A stretch of DNA of 18,594 nucleotides, taken from assembly GCA_014523495.1 (NCBI GenBank), contig JAATVM010000116.1, positions 1 through 18,594 of the forward strand, read 5' to 3'. Within the stretch, counting starts at the first letter, position 1, and each line of letters opens with the position of its first letter. Positions 1 through 7,122 of this stretch are shown here, piece after piece. Both the position numbers and the translations under genes were made by a program. The notes beneath the pieces were generated by a model that had not been told where the DNA came from, did no database searches, and saw only the letters and a list, made by a program, of their open reading frames with translations. This DNA is from Nitrososphaerales archaeon TH1920 (GTDB taxonomy: Archaea; Thermoproteota; Nitrososphaeria; Nitrososphaerales; Nitrososphaeraceae).

Positions 1-1134
1 AAGGAGTGGATTGTATTGGATCATAAAAAAATTTCTTTTGCCGAAATAGCCACTGATGATAATAATAATATTCTAAATCCGTGGAAATATGATATCGATG
101 GTGAAAAGGAAATTTCTTCGGGCGGCATTTCTTATCTTTTAGCAAAAAATCTGGATAAAAAATTTACAGACCTGTCTCCACTTGCAATTGTTTCAGCATT
201 GGGAGAATATCAGGATATCGGTGACAAAAGATCCCTTGTTGGTCTCAATAATAAGATATTGGAAGATTCAAAAAAAAATGGATTGATACAATCAGATATT
301 GATCTTTTGTTATCCAATAGTGAATCCTTACCCATTCATGAATCAATTGCCAATACCTTTATTCCTTATCTAGATGGACTAACATCTAACAGCAATAATT
401 GTCTTGAGCTCTTAAGGAACACGAACATTAAGTTGAAAAAAGACGGAAGGTGGAAGACGATTGCTGATATCAATCAAGAAGAAAAATTTCTTATAATTGA
501 ATCTATTAAAAATTACCTTAGTTCTAAGATTAACAGTAACATTGAAAACTTAGAAAACATTATCATAGGTTATACCTATGTTCTTCCACCCGAAGAATAT
601 GGCAGTCAGCTATATGATGCTCGCAGATTTTCAGAATTGTTGAATTCTTGTGCAATCAGTATGAAATCAGGATTGGGCATGAGCATTTGTCTTGGTGAAA
701 GATCAGACTCTCTCGAGGAGGCTGAGAAGGACGTAGAAGAATTCAAGAATAGCTCGCAAAAATTAATTTCAAAAATCCTAAAAGAAAAATGGAGAATCTC
801 TGCTAAGGGCCTATACGTGTTCATTAACGCAGATGGGATAATTGAACCAGATTATGTTGGTTACTTATTTCGTCTATTGACATCTCATTATCAATTTATG
901 AATAATGTAATAATCATGAAAATAGCAATTGATGAAAATTATTCCAAATACTTTCTCAGCTTTGGTTATAATCGACATATCGATGCCGATCAGATGATAA
1001 ATGAATTATCAAAGACAATTGATGGAATGACAGCCACATTTGGCAATACCGAAGTACAGATTATTATCCCTACGACACAAGAGGATTCATTGATGTCTAT
1101 TATTTTGAAACTCATCAAGAAGACTTCGAAATGA
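1..1134 (+). CDS. RecJ/Cdc45-like DHH-family protein (GAN type), 5' end outside window
   Basis: The reading frame is open from base 1, so this is the C-terminal part of a longer gene; the TTG at 16 is an internal Leu codon, not a start. The fragment begins inside DHH motif III, which reads V-L-D-H-K (bases 13-27) instead of D-H-H. It continues with the family's N-P-W-K-Y-D-I-D-G and S-S-G-G segment, then a stretch resembling 'SALGEYQDIGD...GLN' of archaeal RecJ proteins, and ends with a DHHA1-like domain (about bases 640-1130). The usual GGH of DHHA1 is not evident; the region reads D-G-M-T-A-T-F-G-N. Archaeal RecJ homologues (GAN) bind GINS and are orthologous to eukaryotic Cdc45. With both metal and substrate motifs degraded, this copy may be structural rather than a nuclease, but motifs I and II lie outside the window. 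The stop overlaps the next start (ATGA), so the gene is cotranscribed with pcc1 and serS. Confidence 0.85.
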   Translation, partial: KEWIVLDHKKISFAEIATDDNNNILNPWKYDIDGEKEISSGGISYLLAKNLDKKFTDLSPLAIVSALGEYQDIGDKRSLVGLNNKILEDSKKNGLIQSDIDLLLSNSESLPIHESIANTFIPYLDGLTSNSNNCLELLRNTNIKLKKDGRWKTIADINQEEKFLIIESIKNYLSSKINSNIENLENIIIGYTYVLPPEEYGSQLYDARRFSELLNSCAISMKSGLGMSICLGERSDSLEEAEKDVEEFKNSSQKLISKILKEKWRISAKGLYVFINADGIIEPDYVGYLFRLLTSHYQFMNNVIIMKIAIDENYSKYFLSFGYNRHIDADQMINELSKTIDGMTATFGNTEVQIIIPTTQEDSLMSIILKLIKKTSK

Positions 1135-1385
1135 TGGAAGGATTTAATATCAAGACTAGCATGAAAATACAATTTGATAGTAAGAAGGAATTAGATACTA
1201 TGATTAAAGTATTAACACCAGATAATGTTTGCATTCCTGAAGGATTAAAGATTGATATTAAAGCTGAAAAGAAATATTTGGTTATTGATATTTTTTGTAA
1301 TAAAGGGACAGGAACGTTCCTCAATACAATAGATGAAATACTAGAGCATATATCGTTATCAAGGACAGTGACAGCTAATGATTGA
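1131..1385 (+). CDS. pcc1: KEOPS complex subunit Pcc1
   Basis: This 84-residue protein matches the small Pcc1 family: a strand-rich alpha/beta fold with a central 'LTPDN...PEGLKIDI' segment and a C-terminal 'TFLNTIDEILEHI' helix, which are the family's hallmarks. Pcc1 dimerises and bridges Kae1 in the KEOPS complex, which makes the t6A modification at position 37 of tRNAs reading ANN codons. The start ATG at 1131 overlaps the TGA of the RecJ-like gene; a second in-frame ATG follows directly at 1134 and either could be used. The 3' end overlaps serS by 8 bases, pointing to translational coupling. Proximity to a RecJ-like gene is a recurrent archaeal arrangement. Length is normal for the family. 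Confidence 0.85.
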   Translation: MMEGFNIKTSMKIQFDSKKELDTMIKVLTPDNVCIPEGLKIDIKAEKKYLVIDIFCNKGTGTFLNTIDEILEHISLSRTVTAND

Positions 1386-2649
1386 TCCAAAGATTCTCAA
1401 AGATAACCCTCAACTCTTAAAAGACATGCTAAGAAGAAGAAAAGTTGAATATCCTGTTTCAGAACTATTGGATTTGGACAAGAAAAGACGGGAACTAATA
1501 ATGGAAATACAGAATTTAAGACATAGAAAAAATACTTTATCCCAAAGTATCGCGACCAAGAAAAAGAATCAAGAAAGTGCTGATAAAGAACTCGATGAAA
1601 TGAAAAAAGTTGGTGAGTCGATGCAGAGTGTGGAAAATAAGAAGGTCATAGTAGAAAAGAGATACTCAGATTTGATTTACTCGATTCCCAATGTCCTACA
1701 CAAGTCAGTACCAATTGGAGATAGCGAAGAAGATAACATAGTTATTAGAATACATGATGACTACCTTAAATCTGGATCCATGATAGACCACGTTGATCTG
1801 GCCAATTCACTTGGATTGATTGATTTAGAAAGAGCAGCAAAAATAGCCGGATCAAGATTTTATTTCTTAAAAAATGAACTTGTTAAATTGAATCAAGCTT
1901 TGATAAATTATGCATTGGACTTTCTTGTCGAATATGGTTATCAGTTAATTCAACCTCCGTTTATGTTAAAGAAGGATGCTATTAAGGGATCTATTATCAT
2001 GGACGATTTTGAAGATGTAATTTATAAAATCGAAAATGAAGATCTATATATGATTGGTACATCGGAGCATGCGATGGCTTCAATGCATATGGATGAAATT
2101 TTGGACTCACGGAAATTGCCGTTGAGATACGCAAGTATCAGTTCCTGCTTTAGAAAGGAAGCCGGAGCACATGGTAAAGACATGAAGGGAATTTTCAGAG
2201 TTCATCAATTCGAAAAAGTGGAACAATTTGTGATTTCAGATGCCCAAAATTCCTTTAATGAACACGAAAGAATGTTAAATATCTCGGAACGATTTTATCA
2301 AAATTTGGAAATCCCATTTCGGGTTGTGCTACTATGTAGTGCCGATACAGGCAAGGTATCTTCAAAGACTTATGATATAGAAGCATGGATGCCAGGACAA
2401 AATAAGTATAGAGAAATAGGTTCATGTTCTAATTGTGTTGATTTTCAGTCAAGAAGATTGAGTATACGTCATAGAGAAAAAATCAATGAGGATACACAGC
2501 TGGTACATACTTTGAACAGTACTCTTGTGGCCACGGAGCGCACGATGGTTGCAATACTTGAAAATTATCAAACAAATAATCAAACAGTAATAGTACCAAA
2601 TGTATTAAGAAAATACATGGGTGACATAAAGGAAATTAAAATAAAATAA
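1378..2649 (+). CDS. serS: Seryl-tRNA synthetase (class II, common type)
   Basis: This 423-residue enzyme charges tRNA-Ser with serine in the cytoplasm. Residues about 30-100 form the lysine- and glutamate-rich antiparallel coiled coil that grips the long variable arm of tRNA-Ser. The catalytic class II domain follows: T-S-E-H at 228-231 (serine site), motif 2 with F-R-K-E-A-G-A at 258-264 and R-V-H-Q-F-E-K-V-E at 274-282, a G-S-C-S-N-C segment at 348-353, and motif 3 with N-S-T-L-V-A-T-E-R at 380-388. It is the standard bacterial/archaeal form, not the rare methanogen SerRS. The ATG at 1378 lies inside the end of pcc1, so the two are probably translated from one mRNA. The length is typical. 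Confidence 0.97.
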   Translation: MIDPKILKDNPQLLKDMLRRRKVEYPVSELLDLDKKRRELIMEIQNLRHRKNTLSQSIATKKKNQESADKELDEMKKVGESMQSVENKKVIVEKRYSDLIYSIPNVLHKSVPIGDSEEDNIVIRIHDDYLKSGSMIDHVDLANSLGLIDLERAAKIAGSRFYFLKNELVKLNQALINYALDFLVEYGYQLIQPPFMLKKDAIKGSIIMDDFEDVIYKIENEDLYMIGTSEHAMASMHMDEILDSRKLPLRYASISSCFRKEAGAHGKDMKGIFRVHQFEKVEQFVISDAQNSFNEHERMLNISERFYQNLEIPFRVVLLCSADTGKVSSKTYDIEAWMPGQNKYREIGSCSNCVDFQSRRLSIRHREKINEDTQLVHTLNSTLVATERTMVAILENYQTNNQTVIVPNVLRKYMGDIKEIKIK

Positions 2650-2760
2650 GGTACCCATGCTAGTTAGTAGATTTTGCATAATCAAAATAAGAAAATGATG
2701 ATTGGCTATAGAGTAAATTAATTTCACGTATTAAGTCATTATTCATTTCATTGTTCATTA

Positions 2761-2767
2761 TTTTTTT
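2761..2767 (+). terminator. T-run terminator after serS
   Basis: Seven consecutive T residues on the plus strand, about 110 bases after the serS stop, with more T-rich sequence behind. Archaeal RNA polymerase terminates at such U-tracts without needing a hairpin. The position between convergent genes fits the end of the recJ-like/pcc1/serS transcript. Confidence 0.45.
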
Positions 2768-2778
2768 CGTTTATATTT

Positions 2779-3663
2779 TTAAAACCTGCGTAAAACTTTT
2801 GGTTTTAACAATTCAGGATGTTGTTTTAATCTTCTTATTAATAAAATCATTTTTTCCTTGTCTTCGGGCAAATTGCCACCAACCGAATATACATTCGATG
2901 CATGATTAGCCCTAAAGACAATAGATGAAGCAGGTGTGATGCCATTTACCAATATTTCAAGTTCATCAAGTATTGAAGAATCATCTAAATGCTCAAATGG
3001 TTCTCCAAATTTTTGCATAAACTCATCGTAAACCCCATCTTCAAGAATTAGCGTCAAGGCGGCTAGAAAGTTTGGTGAAACTTCACTTACCACTCTAGCT
3101 GTTTCTTTCATATGTTCTACTGAATATTTTTTTCCACCTATTCCCAGGATAATCATACAGGAGATGATAAACCCACTTTTTTTTGCTCTATTGCACCCTT
3201 CAATAATGCTCTTTGATGTGGCTCCTTTTGTTATTTTTTTGAGCAAAACATCATGTCCTGTTTCTATTCCCACGTACAGCATATTTAGTCCCTCTCTGTT
3301 GAGTAAAGTCAGTTCATCAGAACTCTTTTGAAGGAGATTTTTTGGCATTGCATAACATGAAATTCTCTTTAAATTTGGAAATTTTTCTTTAACATACATT
3401 AATATCTGAATCAATCTTTCTGTTGAAAGGTTTAATGCGTCACCATCTGCCAGAAATACCTTATCAGTTTGAGGATATGATTTTGAAATAATATCAACTT
3501 CAGTCTTAATTTCCTCCCATGGTCTCTCGGAGTATTCTTTTGTTCTATACATATTACAAAATGAACACTTGTTAAAAGAGCATCCCAAAGTAACCTGAAA
3601 AATAGCAGAATTAGCTTCTGAAGGCGGTCTGTATAGTGGATAATCGTATCCAACTTCAATCAT
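2779..3663 (-). CDS. Radical SAM protein (COG1032-like)
   Basis: The 294-residue protein carries the radical SAM iron-sulfur cluster motif as C28, C33 and C36 (C-x4-C-x2-C) in the context L-G-C-S-F-N-K-C-S-F-C. This spacing is seen in a group of uncharacterised radical SAM proteins with 'GCxxNKCxFC'. Further support comes from 'LADGDAL' around residues 70-76 (a GGE-like SAM-amino site), 'YVGIETGHD' and a downstream 'IILGIGG'. It should generate the 5'-deoxyadenosyl radical from SAM; the substrate cannot be told from sequence. The N-terminus before the cluster is short, with no B12, TRAM or SPASM domain visible. It starts at an ATG, stands alone, converges on serS and diverges from polX across 247 bases. 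Confidence 0.85.
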   Translation of the reverse strand: MIEVGYDYPLYRPPSEANSAIFQVTLGCSFNKCSFCNMYRTKEYSERPWEEIKTEVDIISKSYPQTDKVFLADGDALNLSTERLIQILMYVKEKFPNLKRISCYAMPKNLLQKSSDELTLLNREGLNMLYVGIETGHDVLLKKITKGATSKSIIEGCNRAKKSGFIISCMIILGIGGKKYSVEHMKETARVVSEVSPNFLAALTLILEDGVYDEFMQKFGEPFEHLDDSSILDELEILVNGITPASSIVFRANHASNVYSVGGNLPEDKEKMILLIRRLKQHPELLKPKVLRRF

Positions 3664-3863
3664 TATGATTATTAGTATTCTTATGCAATTTAACTTGTGT
3701 GGAAAAGTCTTAAACTCTTCTGGTCAAATCAAAGGCTGCATCAATATTTTTAGTTCAACACAATCAAAAATCACAATGTAATGTACTAATACGAAATTCG
3801 AAATTCCATAGAATGATCCTATTCAAAGATATCCATTAAATGCTAATCTAGTTTGTAAAGATT

Positions 3864-3873
3864 AAATTTATTA
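3864..3873 (+). promoter_or_regulatory. Possible TATA box for polX
   Basis: An AT-rich archaeal TATA-like element (AAATTTATTA) lies about 38-47 bases before the polX ATG. A purine-rich stretch directly upstream could serve as BRE. The surrounding DNA is AT-rich throughout, so the assignment is weak. Confidence 0.3.
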
Positions 3874-3910
3874 TTATGTAGGATATACAAATGATATCTA
3901 TAATTATGAA

Positions 3911-5665
3911 ATGAAAAATATTGAAATTGTTAGAATATTTCGAGAAATCTCATATCTTATCCAAATAGCAGAAAATGATCCTAACACCATCTTCAAGGTT
4001 AGAGCATATGAAAAGGCTGCGGACGTGATTGAAAATTTGTCTATGGATCTTGAAGAAATATATCTTGAAAATGGGATTGCTGGTCTTCGAAAAATACCAT
4101 CAGTTGGCAGCGCTATTTCCTTAAAGATAGAGGAATTTATTAAATTACATAAAATCGCTTATCATGAAGAATTAAAGAAGAAAATACCTATCAAGATATC
4201 TGAATTTTCAAATATGAGAGGAATAGGTCCCAAGACAATAAAGACACTTTATGAGAAATTGAAAATCACCACTGTATCTGAATTAGAAAAAGCAGCACTA
4301 GAAGGTAGAATTGCAAAGTTAAAGGGTTTTTCCAAGATGAAAGAAAGTAATATTTTGAAGACGATCCAATTATCAAAAAAAAATAAAAGTAGACACCTTC
4401 TAGGGGATATTTATCCCCTCATAAAAAAAATAGAAAGCAGATTGACTGAAGAAGAGAGTGTCATTAATTGTGCTACTGTAGGGTCTTTCAGGAGGATGAA
4501 AGAAACTATCGGGGATATTGATATATTGGTCTCTACAGAAGAACCAGAAAAAGTGGTTAACTTTTTTGTCAATATGCCTGAAGTTGAAGAAATTAGGGGA
4601 AGAGGCAGGACAAAAGCATTTGTTGAACTTAGAAATGGTATAGGTGTTGATTTATTAGTGGTTCCTGAAGAAAGTTTCGGATCTGCTTCACAATATTTTA
4701 CTGGAAACAAGGACCACAATATTTCGCTGCGCAATTTGGCAATTTCAAAAGGTTTTCATCTTAATGAATGGGGACTCTTCACCAAGAAAAAGAAAAAAGT
4801 TGCTGGAATCAATGAAAAAGAAATTTATGAACTTCTCGACCTACAATATATTCCCCCTGAACTAAGGGAAGATTGTGGTGAAATTGAGTTTTTCTCTAAA
4901 AAAAAGAAAGGGAATCTAGCTTTAGTAGAATATGGTGATTTGAAAGGTGACTTACACACACATAGCGATAGTACCGATGGCACAATGTCAATAAAAGATA
5001 TGGCTCTACAAGCAAGAAAAAAATTCGGATTGGACTATATAGCAATTACTGATCATACAAGAAGCCTTCGCTTAGCAAATGGTCTGAATGAGAATCAACT
5101 GTTAGCCCAAATCAATAAAATACAAGAATTAAATGATGCTTTTAAAGAATATTCAACTGATACTAGGTTTAGGATTTTAAGTTCTGCGGAAGTCAACATT
5201 CTTAGAGATGGTACGCTGGATATCCCCAATAATATATTGGATAAGCTGGATATTGTAGGAGCTGCAATTCACTCAAATTTTTCGTTGTCCAAGGATATTC
5301 AAACTGAGAGACTTGTCAAAGCAGCAAAAAACCCAAGTGTAGATTTACTGTGCCATCCCACAGGCAGGATAATAAACAAAAGAGAAGGCTATTCTGTCGA
5401 TATAGAAAAAATAATTGATATTGCTCATGAAACTAGAACCGTTTTGGAAATCAATTCCAATTATCACAGATTGGATTTAAAAGATGAGCATATACGGTTG
5501 GCAGTACAAAATGGTACAAAACTAGCCATAAATTCTGACGCCCATCATCCTGTCCATTTTGCTTATCTTCTATTTGGCATAGGTCAGGCAAGAAGAGGAT
5601 GGGCAAAAAAAACAGATGTTATCAATACGTTAGAAGTTGATTCACTGCTGAAAGAATTAAAGTAA
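3911..5665 (+). CDS. polX: DNA polymerase family X with C-terminal PHP domain
   Basis: This 584-residue protein has the bacterial/archaeal PolX architecture. Residues 1-80 form the 8-kDa-like domain with helix-hairpin-helix 'IPSVGSAI' (62-69), and a second HhH 'RGIGPKTI' follows at 103-110. The nucleotidyltransferase core has G-S-F-R-R at 191-195, catalytic D202 and D204 in T-I-G-D-I-D-I-L, and a third Asp at 247. The 'SASQYFTGNKDHN' segment and 'EWGLF' are also typical. The PHP domain begins with D-L-H-T-H-S (347-352), continues with I-T-D-H (379-382), and ends with N-S-D-A-H-H (541-546); the metal ligands appear intact, so 3'-5' exonuclease or AP-site processing is plausible. The likely role is gap filling in base excision repair. 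The gene stands alone, starting at ATG 3911. Confidence 0.95.
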   Translation: MKNIEIVRIFREISYLIQIAENDPNTIFKVRAYEKAADVIENLSMDLEEIYLENGIAGLRKIPSVGSAISLKIEEFIKLHKIAYHEELKKKIPIKISEFSNMRGIGPKTIKTLYEKLKITTVSELEKAALEGRIAKLKGFSKMKESNILKTIQLSKKNKSRHLLGDIYPLIKKIESRLTEEESVINCATVGSFRRMKETIGDIDILVSTEEPEKVVNFFVNMPEVEEIRGRGRTKAFVELRNGIGVDLLVVPEESFGSASQYFTGNKDHNISLRNLAISKGFHLNEWGLFTKKKKKVAGINEKEIYELLDLQYIPPELREDCGEIEFFSKKKKGNLALVEYGDLKGDLHTHSDSTDGTMSIKDMALQARKKFGLDYIAITDHTRSLRLANGLNENQLLAQINKIQELNDAFKEYSTDTRFRILSSAEVNILRDGTLDIPNNILDKLDIVGAAIHSNFSLSKDIQTERLVKAAKNPSVDLLCHPTGRIINKREGYSVDIEKIIDIAHETRTVLEINSNYHRLDLKDEHIRLAVQNGTKLAINSDAHHPVHFAYLLFGIGQARRGWAKKTDVINTLEVDSLLKELK

Positions 5666-5674
5666 TATATCTGA

Positions 5675-5884
5675 TTAATTATATAACATGAAATTAAGTA
5701 AAACAAATAAATTCAAATTATAGTCTGAGTCAAAGTATCCTTCATAGTAATCATAAATTCTTCCAATTTCTTGAGTGTTTCGTGATGTAGATGATGTTAG
5801 AAATGTTAATAAATGTTTCTCCAGTCTAACATTAATAGATACATATAACATTTGAATTTGTGGCATCGAATTTAACGTAGCCAT
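5675..5884 (-). CDS. Small hypothetical protein downstream of SRPBCC gene
   Basis: This is a 69-residue frame starting at an ATG only 12 bases after the end of the SRPBCC gene on the same strand, which would allow cotranscription. The product is not obviously low-complexity. It has a probable helix around 'VRLEKHLLTFLTSS', an acidic and tyrosine-rich middle (D-Y-Y-E-G-Y-F-D-S-D-Y) and a hydrophobic C-terminus. I recognise no domain or catalytic motif. It could be a real lineage-specific small protein or a chance frame; the close spacing and non-random composition are the only positive evidence. Confidence 0.4.
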   Translation of the reverse strand: MATLNSMPQIQMLYVSINVRLEKHLLTFLTSSTSRNTQEIGRIYDYYEGYFDSDYNLNLFVLLNFMLYN

Positions 5885-5896
5885 TAATTTTATTGA

Positions 5897-6316
5897 CTAT
5901 TTTTCAACCACTTTTGAGATTCTGTCCAATGCATCATTCGTTCCTTCCAGAATATGTTTTTTAACCATCTTTGAAAAAATGCCCATGAAACCCGAAATTC
6001 TAATATCCCATTCTACGTCTACTACACTTGCTTGGTCTCCTTCTGGGTTAATGACAACTACCTTTTTACCCTTTATTGGCCCGTCAGTAATGTTTGTTGT
6101 GATAGATTTCATTGGATCAATTGTGACTGTCTCTCTGCATATTGAATTCTTGAAAGCAATGACAACTTCTCTTTCAACCACTTTATCTGATTTACTTATG
6201 TTTTTAATCGATTTAGTACCATGCCAAAATTCTATTTCTCTATCAAGATCTGATAAAATTTTCCAAACCTCAGAAACAGAAGCATTCATCTTCTTTGATG
6301 TATGAAAATTAACCAT
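5897..6316 (-). CDS. SRPBCC / polyketide-cyclase-like (START fold) protein
   Basis: This 139-residue protein fits the small SRPBCC superfamily. It has an N-terminal strand followed by 'NASVSEVWKILSDLDRE' (approximately residues 11-27), a central run of beta strands, a 'VDVEWDIRISG' strand near residue 100, and a long C-terminal helix ending 'ALDRISKVVEK'. The fold makes a hydrophobic cavity that binds lipids, polyketides or other small ligands. The ligand here is unknown and no catalytic residues can be assigned. It lies downstream of the response regulator on the same strand but 116 bases away with a TATA-like element of its own, so it is probably transcribed separately. Confidence 0.75.
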   Translation of the reverse strand: MVNFHTSKKMNASVSEVWKILSDLDREIEFWHGTKSIKNISKSDKVVEREVVIAFKNSICRETVTIDPMKSITTNITDGPIKGKKVVVINPEGDQASVVDVEWDIRISGFMGIFSKMVKKHILEGTNDALDRISKVVEK

Positions 6317-6335
6317 ACTCTAATAGAAATCCATT

Positions 6336-6347
6336 CCAATATATGAA
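6336..6347 (-). promoter_or_regulatory. Possible TATA box for SRPBCC gene
   Basis: On the minus strand the sequence reads TTCATATATTGG, centred about 25 bases before the ATG at 6316. That spacing would produce a leaderless or nearly leaderless mRNA, which is common in archaea. Confidence 0.35.
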
Positions 6348-6432
6348 TTTCACAATACGAAACATAAATAACGATAGATTAGTGCATCTGTAGATACTCT
6401 TTGGATTGAATTGTTATCGTGATAATAAGAAA

Positions 6433-6834
6433 TTATTTTCTGCCTCTTTTGTAAATATTTATCTGTTTTTTAACCTCTGAACGCAAATCTCTTAACTTTA
6501 TCGGTTTTTGAAGGAAACCATTTATTATTTCATTTTTGACATATTCTTCAAACACAACATCGTCCACTTCAAATGCGGTCATAAGTAACGTTCTTACTAA
6601 GGGATTCACCTTTTTCATCTTATTAATTAATTCTACTCCATTAAGACCAGGCATTTTTAAGTCTGATATTATCAGAACATACGCGTTTTTGTAAATTGTA
6701 AAATGTTCAAATGCCACTACAGTATCCGTAAACGTGAATATTGACACTCCCCTGATTTTGCTAAGTGCGTCCCGGAAGAGGTTAACAATGTCCGACTCAT
6801 CGTCTATTATGGCGACTAGCCAATTCTTAACCAC
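6433..6834 (-). CDS. Single-domain response regulator (CheY-like receiver)
   Basis: This 133-residue protein is a complete receiver domain with no output domain. The acidic pocket is D11/D12 in I-I-D-D-E, the phospho-acceptor is D58 in I-I-S-D-L-K-M-P-G, the switch Thr is T86 in L-L-M-T-A, and the conserved Lys is K110 in L-Q-K-P. All phosphorylation residues are therefore present. It should be phosphorylated by a histidine kinase and act through protein contacts, as CheY- or Spo0F-like proteins do. No kinase gene lies in the window. Ammonia-oxidising archaea of soil lineages carry many such orphan regulators. The start is an ATG at 6834. Confidence 0.9.
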   Translation of the reverse strand: MVKNWLVAIIDDESDIVNLFRDALSKIRGVSIFTFTDTVVAFEHFTIYKNAYVLIISDLKMPGLNGVELINKMKKVNPLVRTLLMTAFEVDDVVFEEYVKNEIINGFLQKPIKLRDLRSEVKKQINIYKRGRK

Positions 6835-7122
6835 TAAAAATTAACAACCTTCTATCAATCCCTTGATACCTGAAACTTAATACCTATTATATCGAAATAC
6901 CTCTTAATAAATAATAAAAACCAAGTGAGGTATGTCACCGCTACCCTTTAAAAGGAACAAAAAGCGATACTTAAAAACCTTAACTTGTCTTAAGTCGAGT
7001 ATTTAAGAATAGAATAAAGCTCCGTAAATGAGGGTATAAATAAAGGATATAAATGGATCGTAACAAAAGACGATTCACGATCGGAAATTTTAAAATTTAA
7101 CTTATTGCACTAATATCAAGAA
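6835..7122. other. Non-coding gap between response regulator and helicase genes
   Basis: No gene is recognised in these 288 bases. They should hold the promoter of the response regulator; a weak minus-strand TATA-like element (CGATATAATA) lies near 6885-6894. They also contain the 3' untranslated region of the helicase, with a GATCGT...ACGATC inverted repeat at 7056-7082. Two TATAAAT motifs at 7035-7053 face the plus strand, but only a 15-codon frame follows. Confidence 0.4.

Noticed and set aside
7035..7101. TATAAAT motifs followed by a 15-codon plus-strand frame
   Set aside because: Too short to call a gene, with no supporting evidence of translation.
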